41,505 nt of DNA from positions 1 through 41,505 of the forward strand of contig NZ_AHAM01000131.1 in assembly GCF_000236565.1 (NCBI RefSeq), given 5' to 3'. The DNA comes from Mesorhizobium alhagi CCNWXJ12-2 (lineage in GTDB: Bacteria > Pseudomonadota > Alphaproteobacteria > Rhizobiales > Rhizobiaceae). Positions 8,330-16,309 of this stretch are shown piece by piece. The notes under the pieces were generated by a model that worked only from the letters and a program-made list of their open reading frames with translations, had not been told where the DNA came from and made no database searches. Both the position numbers and the translations under genes were made by a program. How positions within the stretch are numbered: position 1 is the first letter of the stretch; every line of letters begins with the position of its first letter.

Positions 8330-8815
8330 CTATCGGTCAGGCGCCGCTTTTCTGCGGCGCTCATAGAGCATCACCAGCGTTTCGGCGATCAGCGCGGGCC
8401 GCTCGTCGCCTTCGATCTCGACCGTGTTGCTGGCCTTCATCAGATACTGTCCCGGGCCCTTGTTCTCGATCGACGTCATCGTGACGCGCAGCCTGATCCG
8501 TGCGCCTGACTTCACGGCAGTGACGAACCGGACCTTATCGAGGCCGTAATTGAAGGCAGCCTGGGTGTTTTCCGGCACCATGCCCAGATCTTGCGCGAGC
8601 GCCGCGACCAGCGACAGCGTCAGATAGCCATGCGCGATGGTCGTGCGGAACGGGCTCTCCCTGCGGGCGCGCTCGGCATCGACATGGATCCACTGGTGAT
8701 CGCCGGTGCAATCGGCGAACTTGTCGATCATCGCCTGATCGACGGTGACCCATTCGGACACGCCCAGTTCCTTGCCGACAAAATCGTCGAGCGTGGCAAA
8801 GGTCAGTGTCGCCAT
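8330..8815 (-). CDS. MaoC-like (R)-specific enoyl-CoA hydratase family protein
   Basis: This 161-residue protein has the single hot-dog fold of MaoC/PhaJ-type hydratases, which hydrate trans-2-enoyl-CoA. The hydratase-2 motif is present as TGDHQWIHVD, giving the catalytic Asp39 and His44, followed by FRTTIAHGYLTLSL, which is also characteristic. The start is ATG 8815, with GGAG 8 bases upstream. The frame remains open far upstream across the AraC gene, but that is an antisense-free shadow of a different frame and not a fusion. It lies 80 bp downstream of the AraC regulator on the same strand and may be cotranscribed. It could serve fatty-acid oxidation or polyhydroxyalkanoate supply; the context does not decide. 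Confidence 0.85.
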   Translation of the reverse strand: MATLTFATLDDFVGKELGVSEWVTVDQAMIDKFADCTGDHQWIHVDAERARRESPFRTTIAHGYLTLSLVAALAQDLGMVPENTQAAFNYGLDKVRFVTAVKSGARIRLRVTMTSIENKGPGQYLMKASNTVEIEGDERPALIAETLVMLYERRRKAAPDR

Positions 8816-8895
8816 GGTGTATGTCTCCGCATCCGGGCGGCAATCTAGCGTCGCAGCCGACCACTTGAAAGGCCGCACCCGCCCAGGCAGTTCGA

Positions 8896-9765
8896 TCAGC
8901 GTCGCGGCGGCTGGAAACGCTGCCGGTAAAGGCGCGGCGTCAGGCCCTTGAGCGCCTTGAACTGGCGGTTGAAATTGGCCAGTGAATTGTAGCCGACGGC
9001 GTCGGCAATATGGGCGACCGGCTTCGCGGTCGCCGTCAGCATAGCGCAGGCTTCGCCGATTTTCATGCGGATCAGATAGTCGGAGATGGAGAGCCGCATA
9101 TGGCGGCGAAACAGCCTGTGCAGGCCCGAAGGGCTGAGCGCCGCGATGTCGGCGAGGTCGCCGATTGCGACGCCGGACGCGTAATTCAGGTGGATATGAT
9201 CGAGCACGCGGTCGATACGGGCACGGTCGCCATCGGCCGGGCGCGCCACCACCATGCGGCTGGCCAGCGTCTCGCTGGTCTCGTCCCTGGCGAGCACGCT
9301 CAGGACCTCGATGAGGCGCAGCAGCCTTTCGTCCGGCGGCCGCGTGAACAGATCCTCGATCGCCGGCCGCACGCGACCGGCGCAACCCGGCGAAAAACTC
9401 AGGCCCGCAGCCGCGCGCTCCAGCATGGCGGCGACGTGGCCGAGTTCGACGAAGGCATCGCCTAGGGTCGCCGCCCATTGCGCGCTGAACCACATGACCA
9501 GCGCGACATGCGGCCGGTCCGGGTCGATCTTGTCGGTGGAACTCCATGTGTGCGGCAAATTGGGCCCGACCAGAACCAGATCGCCATCGCCAAAACTGGC
9601 GGTATGATCGCCGATGAAGCGCTGGCCGCGCGAATTCAGCGTCAGCGTCAGTTCGAACTCCGGATGGTGGTGCCACTGGAACGGAATTTCCGCATCGAGC
9701 CGCCTGTTCAGCATTGCCCATGAGGCGCCCGGCTCGGGATGCACCTTCTCAAGGAATGGCTTCAT
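8896..9765 (-). CDS. AraC-family transcriptional regulator with N-terminal cupin domain
   Basis: This 289-residue regulator has an N-terminal cupin-like sensor (FQWHHHPEFELTL near residue 29, then GDGDLVLVGPNLPHTW). The C-terminal AraC DNA-binding domain occupies about residues 185-289 with both helix-turn-helix units: IGDLADIAALSPSGLHRLF and then VAHIADAVGYNSLANFNRQF. The terminal PRLYRQRF is typical. It is divergent from the phytanoyl-CoA dioxygenase-like gene across 127 bp, the usual arrangement for a regulator controlling its neighbour. The ligand is unknown; cupin-AraC proteins often sense sugars or small organic acids. Confidence 0.9.
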   Translation of the reverse strand: MKPFLEKVHPEPGASWAMLNRRLDAEIPFQWHHHPEFELTLTLNSRGQRFIGDHTASFGDGDLVLVGPNLPHTWSSTDKIDPDRPHVALVMWFSAQWAATLGDAFVELGHVAAMLERAAAGLSFSPGCAGRVRPAIEDLFTRPPDERLLRLIEVLSVLARDETSETLASRMVVARPADGDRARIDRVLDHIHLNYASGVAIGDLADIAALSPSGLHRLFRRHMRLSISDYLIRMKIGEACAMLTATAKPVAHIADAVGYNSLANFNRQFKALKGLTPRLYRQRFQPPRR

Positions 9766-9892
9766 TGCGCGAGTTTCCCGTCAAAGAAGCCAGAATAGTA
9801 TCGGAATGTGCTTCGCTAATACAACATTGGCGGCTTGCGGCGCTGTACGATTACCATCATCGCCACTGGAGGCGGAACCATGGGAGAGAGAC
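9766..9892. promoter_or_regulatory. Divergent control region between the AraC regulator and the PhyH-like oxygenase
   Basis: These 127 bp separate two divergent starts and must contain both promoters. The stretch 9790-9830 is locally AT-richer than its flanks and is the likely promoter core, but no clear hexamer pair or direct-repeat AraC site could be fixed by eye. GGGAGAGAG just before 9893 is the ribosome-binding site of the oxygenase gene. Confidence 0.35.
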
Positions 9893-10831
9893 ATGCAGCC
9901 GCAAATTCAGAGAGACGCGCATCCGTCAACGCGCCAGGTCACCACGCAGCTCAAGGATATCCAAAAGCGGCTGCCGCTCCGGGTATTGAGCGAGGAGGAT
10001 TGGCAGCACTGGATTTCGAGGGGCTATGTGATTGTTCGCGATGCAGTGCCGCAGGAGAATGTCCGGCGGCTCGTGGATCTGCTCTGGGAGTTTGACGAGA
10101 AGGACCCCAACGACCCTGAGACCTGGTACGCACCGCAGCGCCGCGACCACCTTATGAAGGAGTTGAACGGCACCGGGATGCTGGAGATCTACAATCACCA
10201 GTATCTCTGGGACAACCGCCAGGTCCGGCGCGTTTACGACGCTTTCGTCGACATATGGGACCGCGAGGATCTCTGGGTGACAATCGACCGCGCCAATCTG
10301 AACCCGCCCAAGCGCACGCCCGGCAATGTCAACGGCTTCATCCACTGGGACGCCGACACTTCGCTCGATCCGCTGCCGATCGGCGTTCAGGGCGTGTTGT
10401 CGCTGGTCAAGCAGGACGGCGACATTGGCGGCTTCCAGTGCATTCCCGAACTGTTCTTCGGCTTCGACGAGTGGGTGAAAACGCAGCCGGCTGACCGCGA
10501 TCCGATGCACCCGGACATTACCGGGCTGACGATCACCAACATCGAGATGAATCCCGGCGACCTGCTGATCTTCAACTCGTTGCTGGCGCATGGGGTGCGG
10601 CCGAACCGCTCGAAGGATCGGGTGCGCATGGCGCAGTATATTTCAATGCAGCCGGCCGACGAGGACGACGTCGTCGAGCGCGAGACTCGGATAAAGATGT
10701 GGCGCGAGCTGGAAAGCCCGAAGCGCGACGCCTTCCCCGGCGACCCGCGCGACTGGGAAAAGAAGAACGCCAAAACGGCGGTGCTCACCGAACTCGGCGA
10801 AAAGCTGCTTGGCTTGAAAAGCTGGCGATAG
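9893..10831 (+). CDS. Phytanoyl-CoA dioxygenase (PhyH) family Fe(II)/2-oxoglutarate oxygenase
   Basis: This 312-residue protein fits the PhyH family of non-heme iron, 2-oxoglutarate-dependent hydroxylases. The facial triad is visible: HWD at residues 151-153 gives His151 and Asp153, and LLAHGVRPNRS gives the distal His233, with Arg residues just after it to bind 2-oxoglutarate. NPGDLLIFNSLLAHG is the typical C-terminal strand. ATG 9893 is chosen because of its GGGAGAGAG ribosome-binding site; the frame is open further upstream only across the antisense of the AraC gene. The substrate cannot be read from sequence; bacterial members act on very diverse small molecules. The divergent AraC gene and the convergent sugar importer suggest a link with uptake of a polyol or sugar-like compound, which is inference. 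Confidence 0.85.
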   Translation: MQPQIQRDAHPSTRQVTTQLKDIQKRLPLRVLSEEDWQHWISRGYVIVRDAVPQENVRRLVDLLWEFDEKDPNDPETWYAPQRRDHLMKELNGTGMLEIYNHQYLWDNRQVRRVYDAFVDIWDREDLWVTIDRANLNPPKRTPGNVNGFIHWDADTSLDPLPIGVQGVLSLVKQDGDIGGFQCIPELFFGFDEWVKTQPADRDPMHPDITGLTITNIEMNPGDLLIFNSLLAHGVRPNRSKDRVRMAQYISMQPADEDDVVERETRIKMWRELESPKRDAFPGDPRDWEKKNAKTAVLTELGEKLLGLKSWR

Positions 10832-10849
10832 GACAGTTCTTGCGCAACC

Positions 10850-11965
10850 TCAGAGGATGCGCTGACCGCTCTCGGGATCGAAGAACACGGCCTTATCGAG
10901 ATTGAACACCAGCCGCGCCGTCTCGCCAGCCGCGACATTGGCGTCGGCGCGGAGCCGCGCCGTGACCTGCCGGTCGCCCAGCCGGGTAACGGCGAAAGTA
11001 TCGGAACCGGCCGGCTCGACCACCTCGATCAGGCATTCGCTCTCGGCCAGATGCCGGGCGTTGCGATCGGCTCCGTCCCTGTCGGTCAGCGCCTCCGGGC
11101 GGATGCCGAAGATCGCCTCCCGCCCGGCATGCGCGGCAAGCCCTGCCGGTGCATTGGGGATGGAAAGCACCAGCGGCTCGCTGTCACTGCGCCCGGTCGA
11201 GATCGAGACGGCGGCCCCGTTGCTGCCAATCGTGACCGGAACGAGGTTCATTGCCGGCGAGCCCATGAAATCGGCAACGAACAAATTGGCCGGATTGTTG
11301 TAGATCTCGGCCGGCGTGCCCGACTGTTGCAACAGCCCGTCCTTCAGCACCGCGATCTTGGTCGCCAGCGTCATCGCCTCTATCTGGTCGTGCGTGACAT
11401 AGACGATCGTGGTTCCCATGCGCTGGTGCAGGCGCTTGATCTCGGTGCGCATATCGACGCGGAGCTTGGCGTCAAGATTGCTGAGCGGCTCGTCGAACAG
11501 GAACACTAGCGGGTCGCGCACCAGCGCTCGACCTATAGCGACGCGCTGACGCTGGCCTCCGGAAAGCTGGCTCGGCCGGCGGTCGAGCAGATGGCCGATC
11601 TGCAGCATGTCGGCCACCTGGCTTATCGCCTTGTCCCGCTCGGGTTTCGGCACGCCGCGGATCTCCATACCGAAGGCGATGTTCTGCGCCACAGTCATGT
11701 TGGGATAGAGCGCGTAGGACTGGAACACCATTGCGATGTCCCGCTGCGACGGGTGCAGCCGGTCGACCACGCGTCCGCCGATGCTGATCGAGCCGCCGGT
11801 AGTGGTTTCGAGGCCCGCGATCGAATTGAGCAGCGTCGATTTCCCGCAGCCGGACGGCCCGACCAGCACCAGGAAACCGCCCTCCTCCACGTCGAGGTCG
11901 ATGCCCTTCAGCACCCTCACACTGCCGAAGGTCTTTTCCAGGTTGCGGATTTCAAGAAACGCCAT
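10850..11965 (-). CDS. Sugar ABC transporter ATP-binding protein, MalK/UgpC type
   Basis: This 371-residue ATPase energises the sugar importer encoded directly upstream. Walker A is GPSGCGKST at residues 36-44, the Q-loop lies in FQSYALYP, the signature is LSGGQRQR at 134-141, Walker B is VFLFDEP, and the switch histidine lies in YVTHDQIEA. The C-terminal 130 residues form a TOBE/OB-fold regulatory domain as in MalK and UgpC. It is the last gene of the binding protein, permease, permease, ATPase series and begins 3 bp after the preceding permease stop. It is convergent with the PhyH gene, with 18 bp between the ends. Confidence 0.93.
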   Translation of the reverse strand: MAFLEIRNLEKTFGSVRVLKGIDLDVEEGGFLVLVGPSGCGKSTLLNSIAGLETTTGGSISIGGRVVDRLHPSQRDIAMVFQSYALYPNMTVAQNIAFGMEIRGVPKPERDKAISQVADMLQIGHLLDRRPSQLSGGQRQRVAIGRALVRDPLVFLFDEPLSNLDAKLRVDMRTEIKRLHQRMGTTIVYVTHDQIEAMTLATKIAVLKDGLLQQSGTPAEIYNNPANLFVADFMGSPAMNLVPVTIGSNGAAVSISTGRSDSEPLVLSIPNAPAGLAAHAGREAIFGIRPEALTDRDGADRNARHLAESECLIEVVEPAGSDTFAVTRLGDRQVTARLRADANVAAGETARLVFNLDKAVFFDPESGQRIL

Positions 11966-11968
11966 TCT

Positions 11969-12850
11969 CTAACCCTTTACCGCGCCTGCCATCAGGCCGC
12001 GCACGAAATAGCGACCCGACACGACATACACGACCAGCGTCGGCAGCGCCGCCAGTATCGCGCCGGCGAAATGCACATTGTATTCCTTCACGCCGCTCGA
12101 CGAGGAGACGAGATTGTTCAGCGCCACCGTCATGGGCTGCGAGTCGAAATCGCCGAAGGATGCGCCGAACAGGAAATCATTCCAGATGTTGGTGAACTGC
12201 CAGATCACAGTGACGACGATGATCGGACCGGAGGACGGCAGAAGGATGCGCCGGAAAATCTGGAAGAAGCTGGCCCCATCGATCTGCGCGGCCTTGACCA
12301 GTTCGGTCGGGAAGGCTGCGTAGTAATTGCGGAAAAACAAAGTGGTGAAACCAAGCCCATAGACGACGTGGATCAGCACCAGCCCCTGCGTGGTGCCTGC
12401 GATGCCGAGAAGGCCCAGAATGCGGGCCGCGGGGATGAGCGCGATCTGGAACGGGATGAAGCAGGCGAGCAGCATCAGGCCGAAGACGAGATTGTCGCCG
12501 CGGAACCGCCATTTGGTCAGCACGAAGCCGTTCAGCGCGCCGAGCAGCGTGGAGATCGCGACGGCTGGCACGACCATCAGGATGGAATTCATGAAATAAG
12601 GTTTGAGGCCGGTCGCCTGCACGCCGATCTGCGCGGTCGACCACGCGGTGAACCACGGCTCGAAGGTGAGCACGCTCGGCAGCGACAACATGTTGCCCTC
12701 ACGGATTTCGGAGAGCGGCTTCACCGAATTCACCACCATCACGTAGAGCGGCAGCAGGTAGTAGATCGCGAACAGGATCAGCGCGATGTAGATCAGCCCG
12801 CGCGCCAGCTTGTTGATGTTGGCGGCATTGTCCGGCGAAGGAGTGCTCAT
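11969..12850 (-). CDS. Sugar ABC transporter permease, MalG type
   Basis: This 293-residue inner-membrane protein has about six hydrophobic segments (the first is LIYIALILFAIYYLLPLYVM). The cytoplasmic EAA-like loop that docks the ATPase reads ELVKAAQIDGASFFQIFRRI. The ATG at 12850 overlaps the stop of the upstream permease as ATGA, which indicates translational coupling and fixes the start. Longer in-frame extension upstream is only shadow of the other permease. Family resemblance is to the second permease of glucose/mannose-type importers (GtsC-like). Confidence 0.92.
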   Translation of the reverse strand: MSTPSPDNAANINKLARGLIYIALILFAIYYLLPLYVMVVNSVKPLSEIREGNMLSLPSVLTFEPWFTAWSTAQIGVQATGLKPYFMNSILMVVPAVAISTLLGALNGFVLTKWRFRGDNLVFGLMLLACFIPFQIALIPAARILGLLGIAGTTQGLVLIHVVYGLGFTTLFFRNYYAAFPTELVKAAQIDGASFFQIFRRILLPSSGPIIVVTVIWQFTNIWNDFLFGASFGDFDSQPMTVALNNLVSSSSGVKEYNVHFAGAILAALPTLVVYVVSGRYFVRGLMAGAVKG

Positions 12851-13728
12851 GCGCGCGGCCCTCCCCTCAGCTCCGAATAGAGGTAGGGGATGATGATCGA
12901 GAAGATCATGACCAGCATGATGATCGCCGACGAGGCGCCGATGCCCATGGAATTGCGGGTGAAGGTGTAGGAATACATGAAGGTGGCAGGCAGTTCGGTC
13001 GCCTGCCCCGGCCCGCCGCCGGTCAGCGCCACGACGAGGTCGTAGGATTTGATGGCGAGGTGAGCGAGCACGACGAAGGCCGACAGGAACACCGGCCGCA
13101 TCAGCGGAATGATGATGCGGCGGTAGATGGTCATGGTCGACGCGCCGTCGATCTGCGCGGCCTTGATGATCTCGTTGTCGACGCCGCGCAGGCCAGCCAG
13201 GAACATTGCCATGACGAAGCCCGACGATTGCCAGACCGCGGCGATGACGACGCAGTAGATCGCCAGGTTGCGATCCTTGATCCAGGTAAACGTAAAACTT
13301 TCCCAACCCCAGAGATGCATGGTGTTCTGAAGGCCGATGCCGGGATCCAGGAACCATTTCCAGGCCGTGCCGGTGACGATGAAGGAGAGCGCCATCGGAT
13401 AGAGATAGATCGGCCGCAGGAAACCCTCGGCGCGGATCTTCTGGTCAAGCAGGATTGCGAGAAACAGGCCGAGCACCGAGCAGATGATGATGTAGAGGGA
13501 GCCGAAGATGCCGAGATTGGTCAGCGCCCGCCACCAATGCGGCAGCGCCCAGAGCTTCCGGTAGTTTTCGAGGCCGACGAAACCGTAGGACGGCAGCATC
13601 TTGGAATCGGTCAGCGACAGGAAGCCGGTGTAGAGGATGAAGCCGTAGACGAAGAGCAGTATGGCGGCGAAGCTCGGCGCGAGCACCAGTCTCGGCACGG
13701 CGTCCTGCAGTCGATTGCGTGTCAGCAT
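12847..13728 (-). CDS. Sugar ABC transporter permease, MalF type
   Basis: This 293-residue inner-membrane protein has about six transmembrane segments and the ATPase-docking loop EIIKAAQIDGASTMTIYRRI near residue 190. SLTDSKMLPSYGFVGLENY after the first membrane helix is typical for permeases of the glucose-type importer (GtsB-like). The ATG at 13728 has only a weak GATGAG site, in keeping with lower expression than the binding protein. A 119-bp gap with a strong stem-loop separates it from the upstream binding-protein gene. Its stop overlaps the next permease by 4 bp. Confidence 0.92.
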   Translation of the reverse strand: MLTRNRLQDAVPRLVLAPSFAAILLFVYGFILYTGFLSLTDSKMLPSYGFVGLENYRKLWALPHWWRALTNLGIFGSLYIIICSVLGLFLAILLDQKIRAEGFLRPIYLYPMALSFIVTGTAWKWFLDPGIGLQNTMHLWGWESFTFTWIKDRNLAIYCVVIAAVWQSSGFVMAMFLAGLRGVDNEIIKAAQIDGASTMTIYRRIIIPLMRPVFLSAFVVLAHLAIKSYDLVVALTGGGPGQATELPATFMYSYTFTRNSMGIGASSAIIMLVMIFSIIIPYLYSELRGGPRA

Positions 13729-13805
13729 GGCTCATCAGTCCGCCAGCGCTGCGGCGGGCGCAAGGGCATTAGGGGAAGCGGATTACACGAGATCCGCCAG
13801 TGAAA

Positions 13806-13836
13806 GGCGGAGCGCGCTTTTCGGGCGCGCCCCGCC
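13806..13836 (-). terminator. Stem-loop between sugar-binding-protein and permease genes (attenuator or mRNA stabiliser)
   Basis: Read on the minus strand, GGCGGGGCGCGC pairs with GCGCGCTCCGCC around a CCGAAAA loop, giving a 12-bp stem with one G-T wobble, followed by only three T residues. It lies between the binding-protein stop (13848) and the permease start (13728). In ABC operons such a hairpin commonly protects or partly terminates the binding-protein message so that this subunit is made in excess. That role is inferred. Confidence 0.6.
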
Positions 13837-13847
13837 GGGTGGAGGGA

Positions 13848-15101
13848 TTACTGAGCCGCCGCGACCGCGGCTGCGAGTTCGGCCGGCGCTTCGTCGGTCG
13901 AAAGGTCGCCGTTGAAGTGACGGGTGATGACGTCATACATGGCGTTCTTCACCGCTGCCGGAGCCGAATGGCCATGCGCCATCGAACCGAACAGCGAGCC
14001 GTTTGTATTGGCTTCGGCGAGGTCGGCCATTCCCTTCTTGCCGCAATCGTCGAAATCGGTATTCGGCACATCGGTGCGGGCCGGAACCGAACCCTTGACC
14101 ACGTTGAACGCCGACTGGAAGACCGGGTTCTCGATGGCCGAAGCCATCGCAAGCTGCGCCTTCTTGCTGTCCTCGCCGACCTTGAACATCATGAACTGGT
14201 CGGAATTGAAGGTGACGGCCCCCTGCGTGCCGGGAAAGCGGATGCAGACGAAATCCGTGCCCGGCTTCTGGCCGGCCTTCAGGAACTCGCCCTTGGCCCA
14301 GTCGCCCATGAACTGCAGCCCGGCCTTGCCTTCGATGACCATCGCCGAAGCTAGGTTCCAGTCGCGACCGGAGAAATTGTCGTCGACATAGGAGCGCAGC
14401 TTCTCCATGCGGCCGAAGGCTTCCTTCATCTTGTCGCCGCCGAGGGCCGCGGGATCGAGATCGACCATCGAGGCCTTGTAGAAGTCGTTGCCGAGCGACA
14501 GCACGACGGCGTCGAAAATGGTCGCGTCCTGCCAGGGCTGGCCGCCATGCGCGACCGGCGTGATGCCGCTTTCCTTGAACTTGTCGAGGAGCGCGATCAG
14601 CTCGTCCCAGTTCTGCGGCTCCTTGCCGCCTGCCGCGTCGAGGGCCTTCTTCGAAATCCACACCCAGTTGGTGGAGTGCACGTTGACAGGCGCCGCGATC
14701 CACTTGCCGTCATGCTTGGAGAAATTCTGCAGCGCGGTCGGGATGACCTTGTCCCAGCCCTCGGCGGTGGCGATCTCGCTCAGGTCGCCGACGACGCCCT
14801 GATTGGCCCAGTCGGTGATGTCGAAGCCCAGCGCCTGCACGGCGGTCGGCGGGTTGCCGGCTGTGACGCGGGCGCGCAGCGCGGTCATGGCGGCTTCGCC
14901 TCCACCGCCGGCGACCGGCATGTCGGACCAGGCGACGCCCTTCGATTCGAGATCCTTCTTCAGGACCTCGAGCGCGGCGGCTTCGCCGCCCGATGTCCAC
15001 CAGTGCAGAACCTCGACATTGTCGGCCGTCTTCGCGGCGCCGGTGGTCAGCGCGATCAGCGCCGCGCCCGCAGCGAGTTTCGTGAGCATTCGAAATGACA
15101 T
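13848..15101 (-). CDS. Periplasmic sugar-binding protein of a glucose/mannose-type ABC importer
   Basis: This 417-residue protein begins with a Sec signal peptide ([19 protein letters not shown], cleavage around residue 26). The mature N-terminus [20 protein letters not shown] is the hallmark of the glucose/mannose-binding GtsA-like group of family 1 solute-binding proteins. [19 protein letters not shown] in the second half is also typical. It is the first gene of the importer operon and has its own promoter-like sequence about 45-75 bp upstream. Substrate specificity is inferred from family resemblance; related proteins bind other hexoses or trehalose. Confidence 0.9.
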   Translation of the reverse strand: MSFRMLTKLAAGAALIALTTGAAKTADNVEVLHWWTSGGEAAALEVLKKDLESKGVAWSDMPVAGGGGEAAMTALRARVTAGNPPTAVQALGFDITDWANQGVVGDLSEIATAEGWDKVIPTALQNFSKHDGKWIAAPVNVHSTNWVWISKKALDAAGGKEPQNWDELIALLDKFKESGITPVAHGGQPWQDATIFDAVVLSLGNDFYKASMVDLDPAALGGDKMKEAFGRMEKLRSYVDDNFSGRDWNLASAMVIEGKAGLQFMGDWAKGEFLKAGQKPGTDFVCIRFPGTQGAVTFNSDQFMMFKVGEDSKKAQLAMASAIENPVFQSAFNVVKGSVPARTDVPNTDFDDCGKKGMADLAEANTNGSLFGSMAHGHSAPAAVKNAMYDVITRHFNGDLSTDEAPAELAAAVAAAQ

Positions 15102-15144
15102 TGAAACCTCCCTTTATCCGGCTGCTGAGCAGCGCCGGTCAAAA

Positions 15145-15175
15145 TTTATAACGATGTAATCGACTGGACTGTCAA
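15145..15175 (-). promoter_or_regulatory. Sigma-70-like promoter of the sugar importer operon
   Basis: On the minus strand TTGACA (15175-15170) is followed by a TTATAA/TATAAA-type -10 element (about 15151-15145) with 17-19 bases between, depending on the exact -10 register. It lies about 45 bp before the binding-protein ATG at 15101. The consensus -35 box suggests a strong promoter needing little activation. Confidence 0.6.
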
Positions 15176-15296
15176 GGCGCTGGCGATAGAGGCCGGCTTG
15201 CAGATGGGGCAGCTTTTGCTTGCGCGGATCGCCAACCATCCGGCACGCGAATTGCAGCTTGTGCACGATCCGAAGTTGCAGTTCATCGAAGACTAA
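15171..15296 (+). pseudogene. Probable remnant of a LacI-type regulator: last 42 codons only
   Basis: In one plus-strand frame the sequence reads as a helix-rich tail ending in a TAA stop: IEAGLQMGQLLLARIANHPA and then RELQLVHDPKLQFIED. This resembles the C-terminal end of LacI/GalR-family regulators (a helix containing G..LLLARI, then a strand of the form PxLxxxE). No start codon or helix-turn-helix domain precedes it; upstream is directly the promoter of the divergent sugar importer. The simplest reading is a divergent local regulator that lost everything but its tail by internal deletion. The resemblance is judged by eye, so confidence is low. Confidence 0.35.
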
Positions 15297-15364
15297 CGCG
15301 CCGATTGCCCTGAAAGGACAGAATCAGTCCGCTCCCTGCCTGAATTGAAGTTTTTACGGGGTTT

Positions 15365-15469
15365 TTGACGATTTTGCTTGCATCCGGAGAAATTTGGTAA
15401 TTCTAGCTGATTGAATACTTGGCAACTGATTTCCCATACCGGCCTAGTCGGCCATTCGGAGTAGCGACC
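15365..15469 (+). promoter_or_regulatory. AT-rich leader and probable promoter of mucR
   Basis: The 173 bp before mucR are AT-rich for this genome. A possible sigma-70 pair is TTGCTT (15374-15379) and TAATTC (15398-15403) with 18 bases between; TTGACG at 15365-15370 is an alternative -35. MucR proteins are known to bind AT-rich, TpA-containing DNA and commonly repress their own gene, so autoregulation here is plausible. GGAG at 15458-15461 is the ribosome-binding site for the TTG start at 15470. Confidence 0.4.
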
Positions 15470-15934
15470 TTGCAAGAAAACGATACTTCAGCCCTCGAAC
15501 TGACAGCTTCCATCGTCTCGGCCTATGTCTCGAAGAACAGCGTTCCCGTCGCCGGCCTGCCGGACCTGGTGGCCAGCGTGCACGCTTCGCTGCAGAAACT
15601 CGCGAGCTCGCCGGAGCCGGTGCCGGCGCCCTTGACGCCAGCCGTACCGATCAAGAAATCGGTGACGCCGGATTACATCGTCTCGCTCGAGGACGGACGC
15701 AAGTTCAAGTCGCTGAAGCGCCATCTCAGCGCCCATTACGGCATGACGCCGGACGAATACCGTGCCAAGTGGAACCTGCCGAGCGATTATCCGATGGTCG
15801 CGCCGAACTACGCCGCCACCCGCTCGGCCCTGGCGAAAACCATGGGGCTCGGCCGCAAGCCCGGCACAAAGGCGACGCCGAAGGTCAAGCCGGCCACCGG
15901 CGCGAAGCGCGGCCGTCCGAGAAAGGTGTCCTGA
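15470..15934 (+). CDS. mucR: MucR/Ros-family transcriptional regulator with a substituted zinc ligand
   Basis: This 154-residue DNA-binding protein belongs to the Ros/MucR zinc-finger family that controls exopolysaccharide, motility and cell-surface genes in rhizobia. The N-terminal oligomerisation region (LELTASIVSAYVSKN), the core TPDYIVSLEDGRKFKSLKRH and EYRAKWNLPSDYPMVAPNYA are all family hallmarks. In Ros the core begins with a zinc-binding cysteine (IVCLED); here it is serine (IVSLED), while the Asp and both His positions remain. Such ligand loss is known in some Mesorhizobium loti homologues that fold without zinc. TTG 15470 is chosen for its GGAG site; a TTG at 15419 would add 17 atypical residues. 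The basic tail KRGRPRK resembles an AT-hook. Confidence 0.9.
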   Translation: MQENDTSALELTASIVSAYVSKNSVPVAGLPDLVASVHASLQKLASSPEPVPAPLTPAVPIKKSVTPDYIVSLEDGRKFKSLKRHLSAHYGMTPDEYRAKWNLPSDYPMVAPNYAATRSALAKTMGLGRKPGTKATPKVKPATGAKRGRPRKVS

Positions 15935-15959
15935 GCGACACAGCCGGATAGCTTGGCGG

Positions 15960-16208
15960 CTATTCGTCCGGGGCAAATCCTTTCGGAACGTCCTCGACCC
16001 GCCTGATCCGGCCCTGGTCCAGGCGGAACACGCCGTTCTGCCCGCCCTGCCTTTCGAAATCCGACTGCAGCTCGTCCCAGGTGCCGAGATATTCGCCGCA
16101 ATCGTCGCACCGGATCTCCGATTCCGGGCGCGCATTGGCAGGTATCCTGAGCCGGATCGTCAGGCAGTAGGGGCATTCGAGTTGATGGTTCAGGTATTCC
16201 GCCGTCAC
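15960..16208 (-). CDS. Small zinc-ribbon-like protein
   Basis: This 82-residue protein contains two CxxC pairs, Cys12/Cys15 (CPYC) and Cys34/Cys37 (CDDC), separated by 18 residues, which is the geometry of a zinc ribbon. The rest (GEYLGTWDELQSDFERQGG and a basic FRLDQGRIRRV) matches no named family I know. GTG 16208 is chosen because a GAGGG site lies 7 bases upstream; an ATG at 16358 would add 50 residues of unlikely composition. It converges with mucR with 25 bp between the stops. It may bind nucleic acid or another protein, but no function is assigned. Confidence 0.65.
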   Translation of the reverse strand: MTAEYLNHQLECPYCLTIRLRIPANARPESEIRCDDCGEYLGTWDELQSDFERQGGQNGVFRLDQGRIRRVEDVPKGFAPDE

Positions 16209-16309
16209 GGAGTTGCCCTCGTTGACCCCGATGATGCCATGCCGACCAGCCAATGTCGAATAACACCGCCTTGAGGCGCTGGACATATCCGCAAGGCTGT
16301 CAGGAGTGA

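Noticed and set aside
8330-9721. A 463-residue frame that would fuse sequence opposite-frame to AraC with the MaoC domain
   Set aside because: The N-terminal part is an out-of-frame reading of the AraC gene; the MaoC gene has its own ATG and ribosome-binding site at 8815.
9614-10831. A 93-residue N-terminal extension of the PhyH-like protein
   Set aside because: The extension is antisense to the AraC gene; the GGGAGAGAG site fixes the start at 9893.
11591-12880. 429-residue plus-strand open frame over the sugar importer
   Set aside because: It is antisense to the ATPase and permease genes, rich in His, Asp, Arg and Gln, with no family resemblance.
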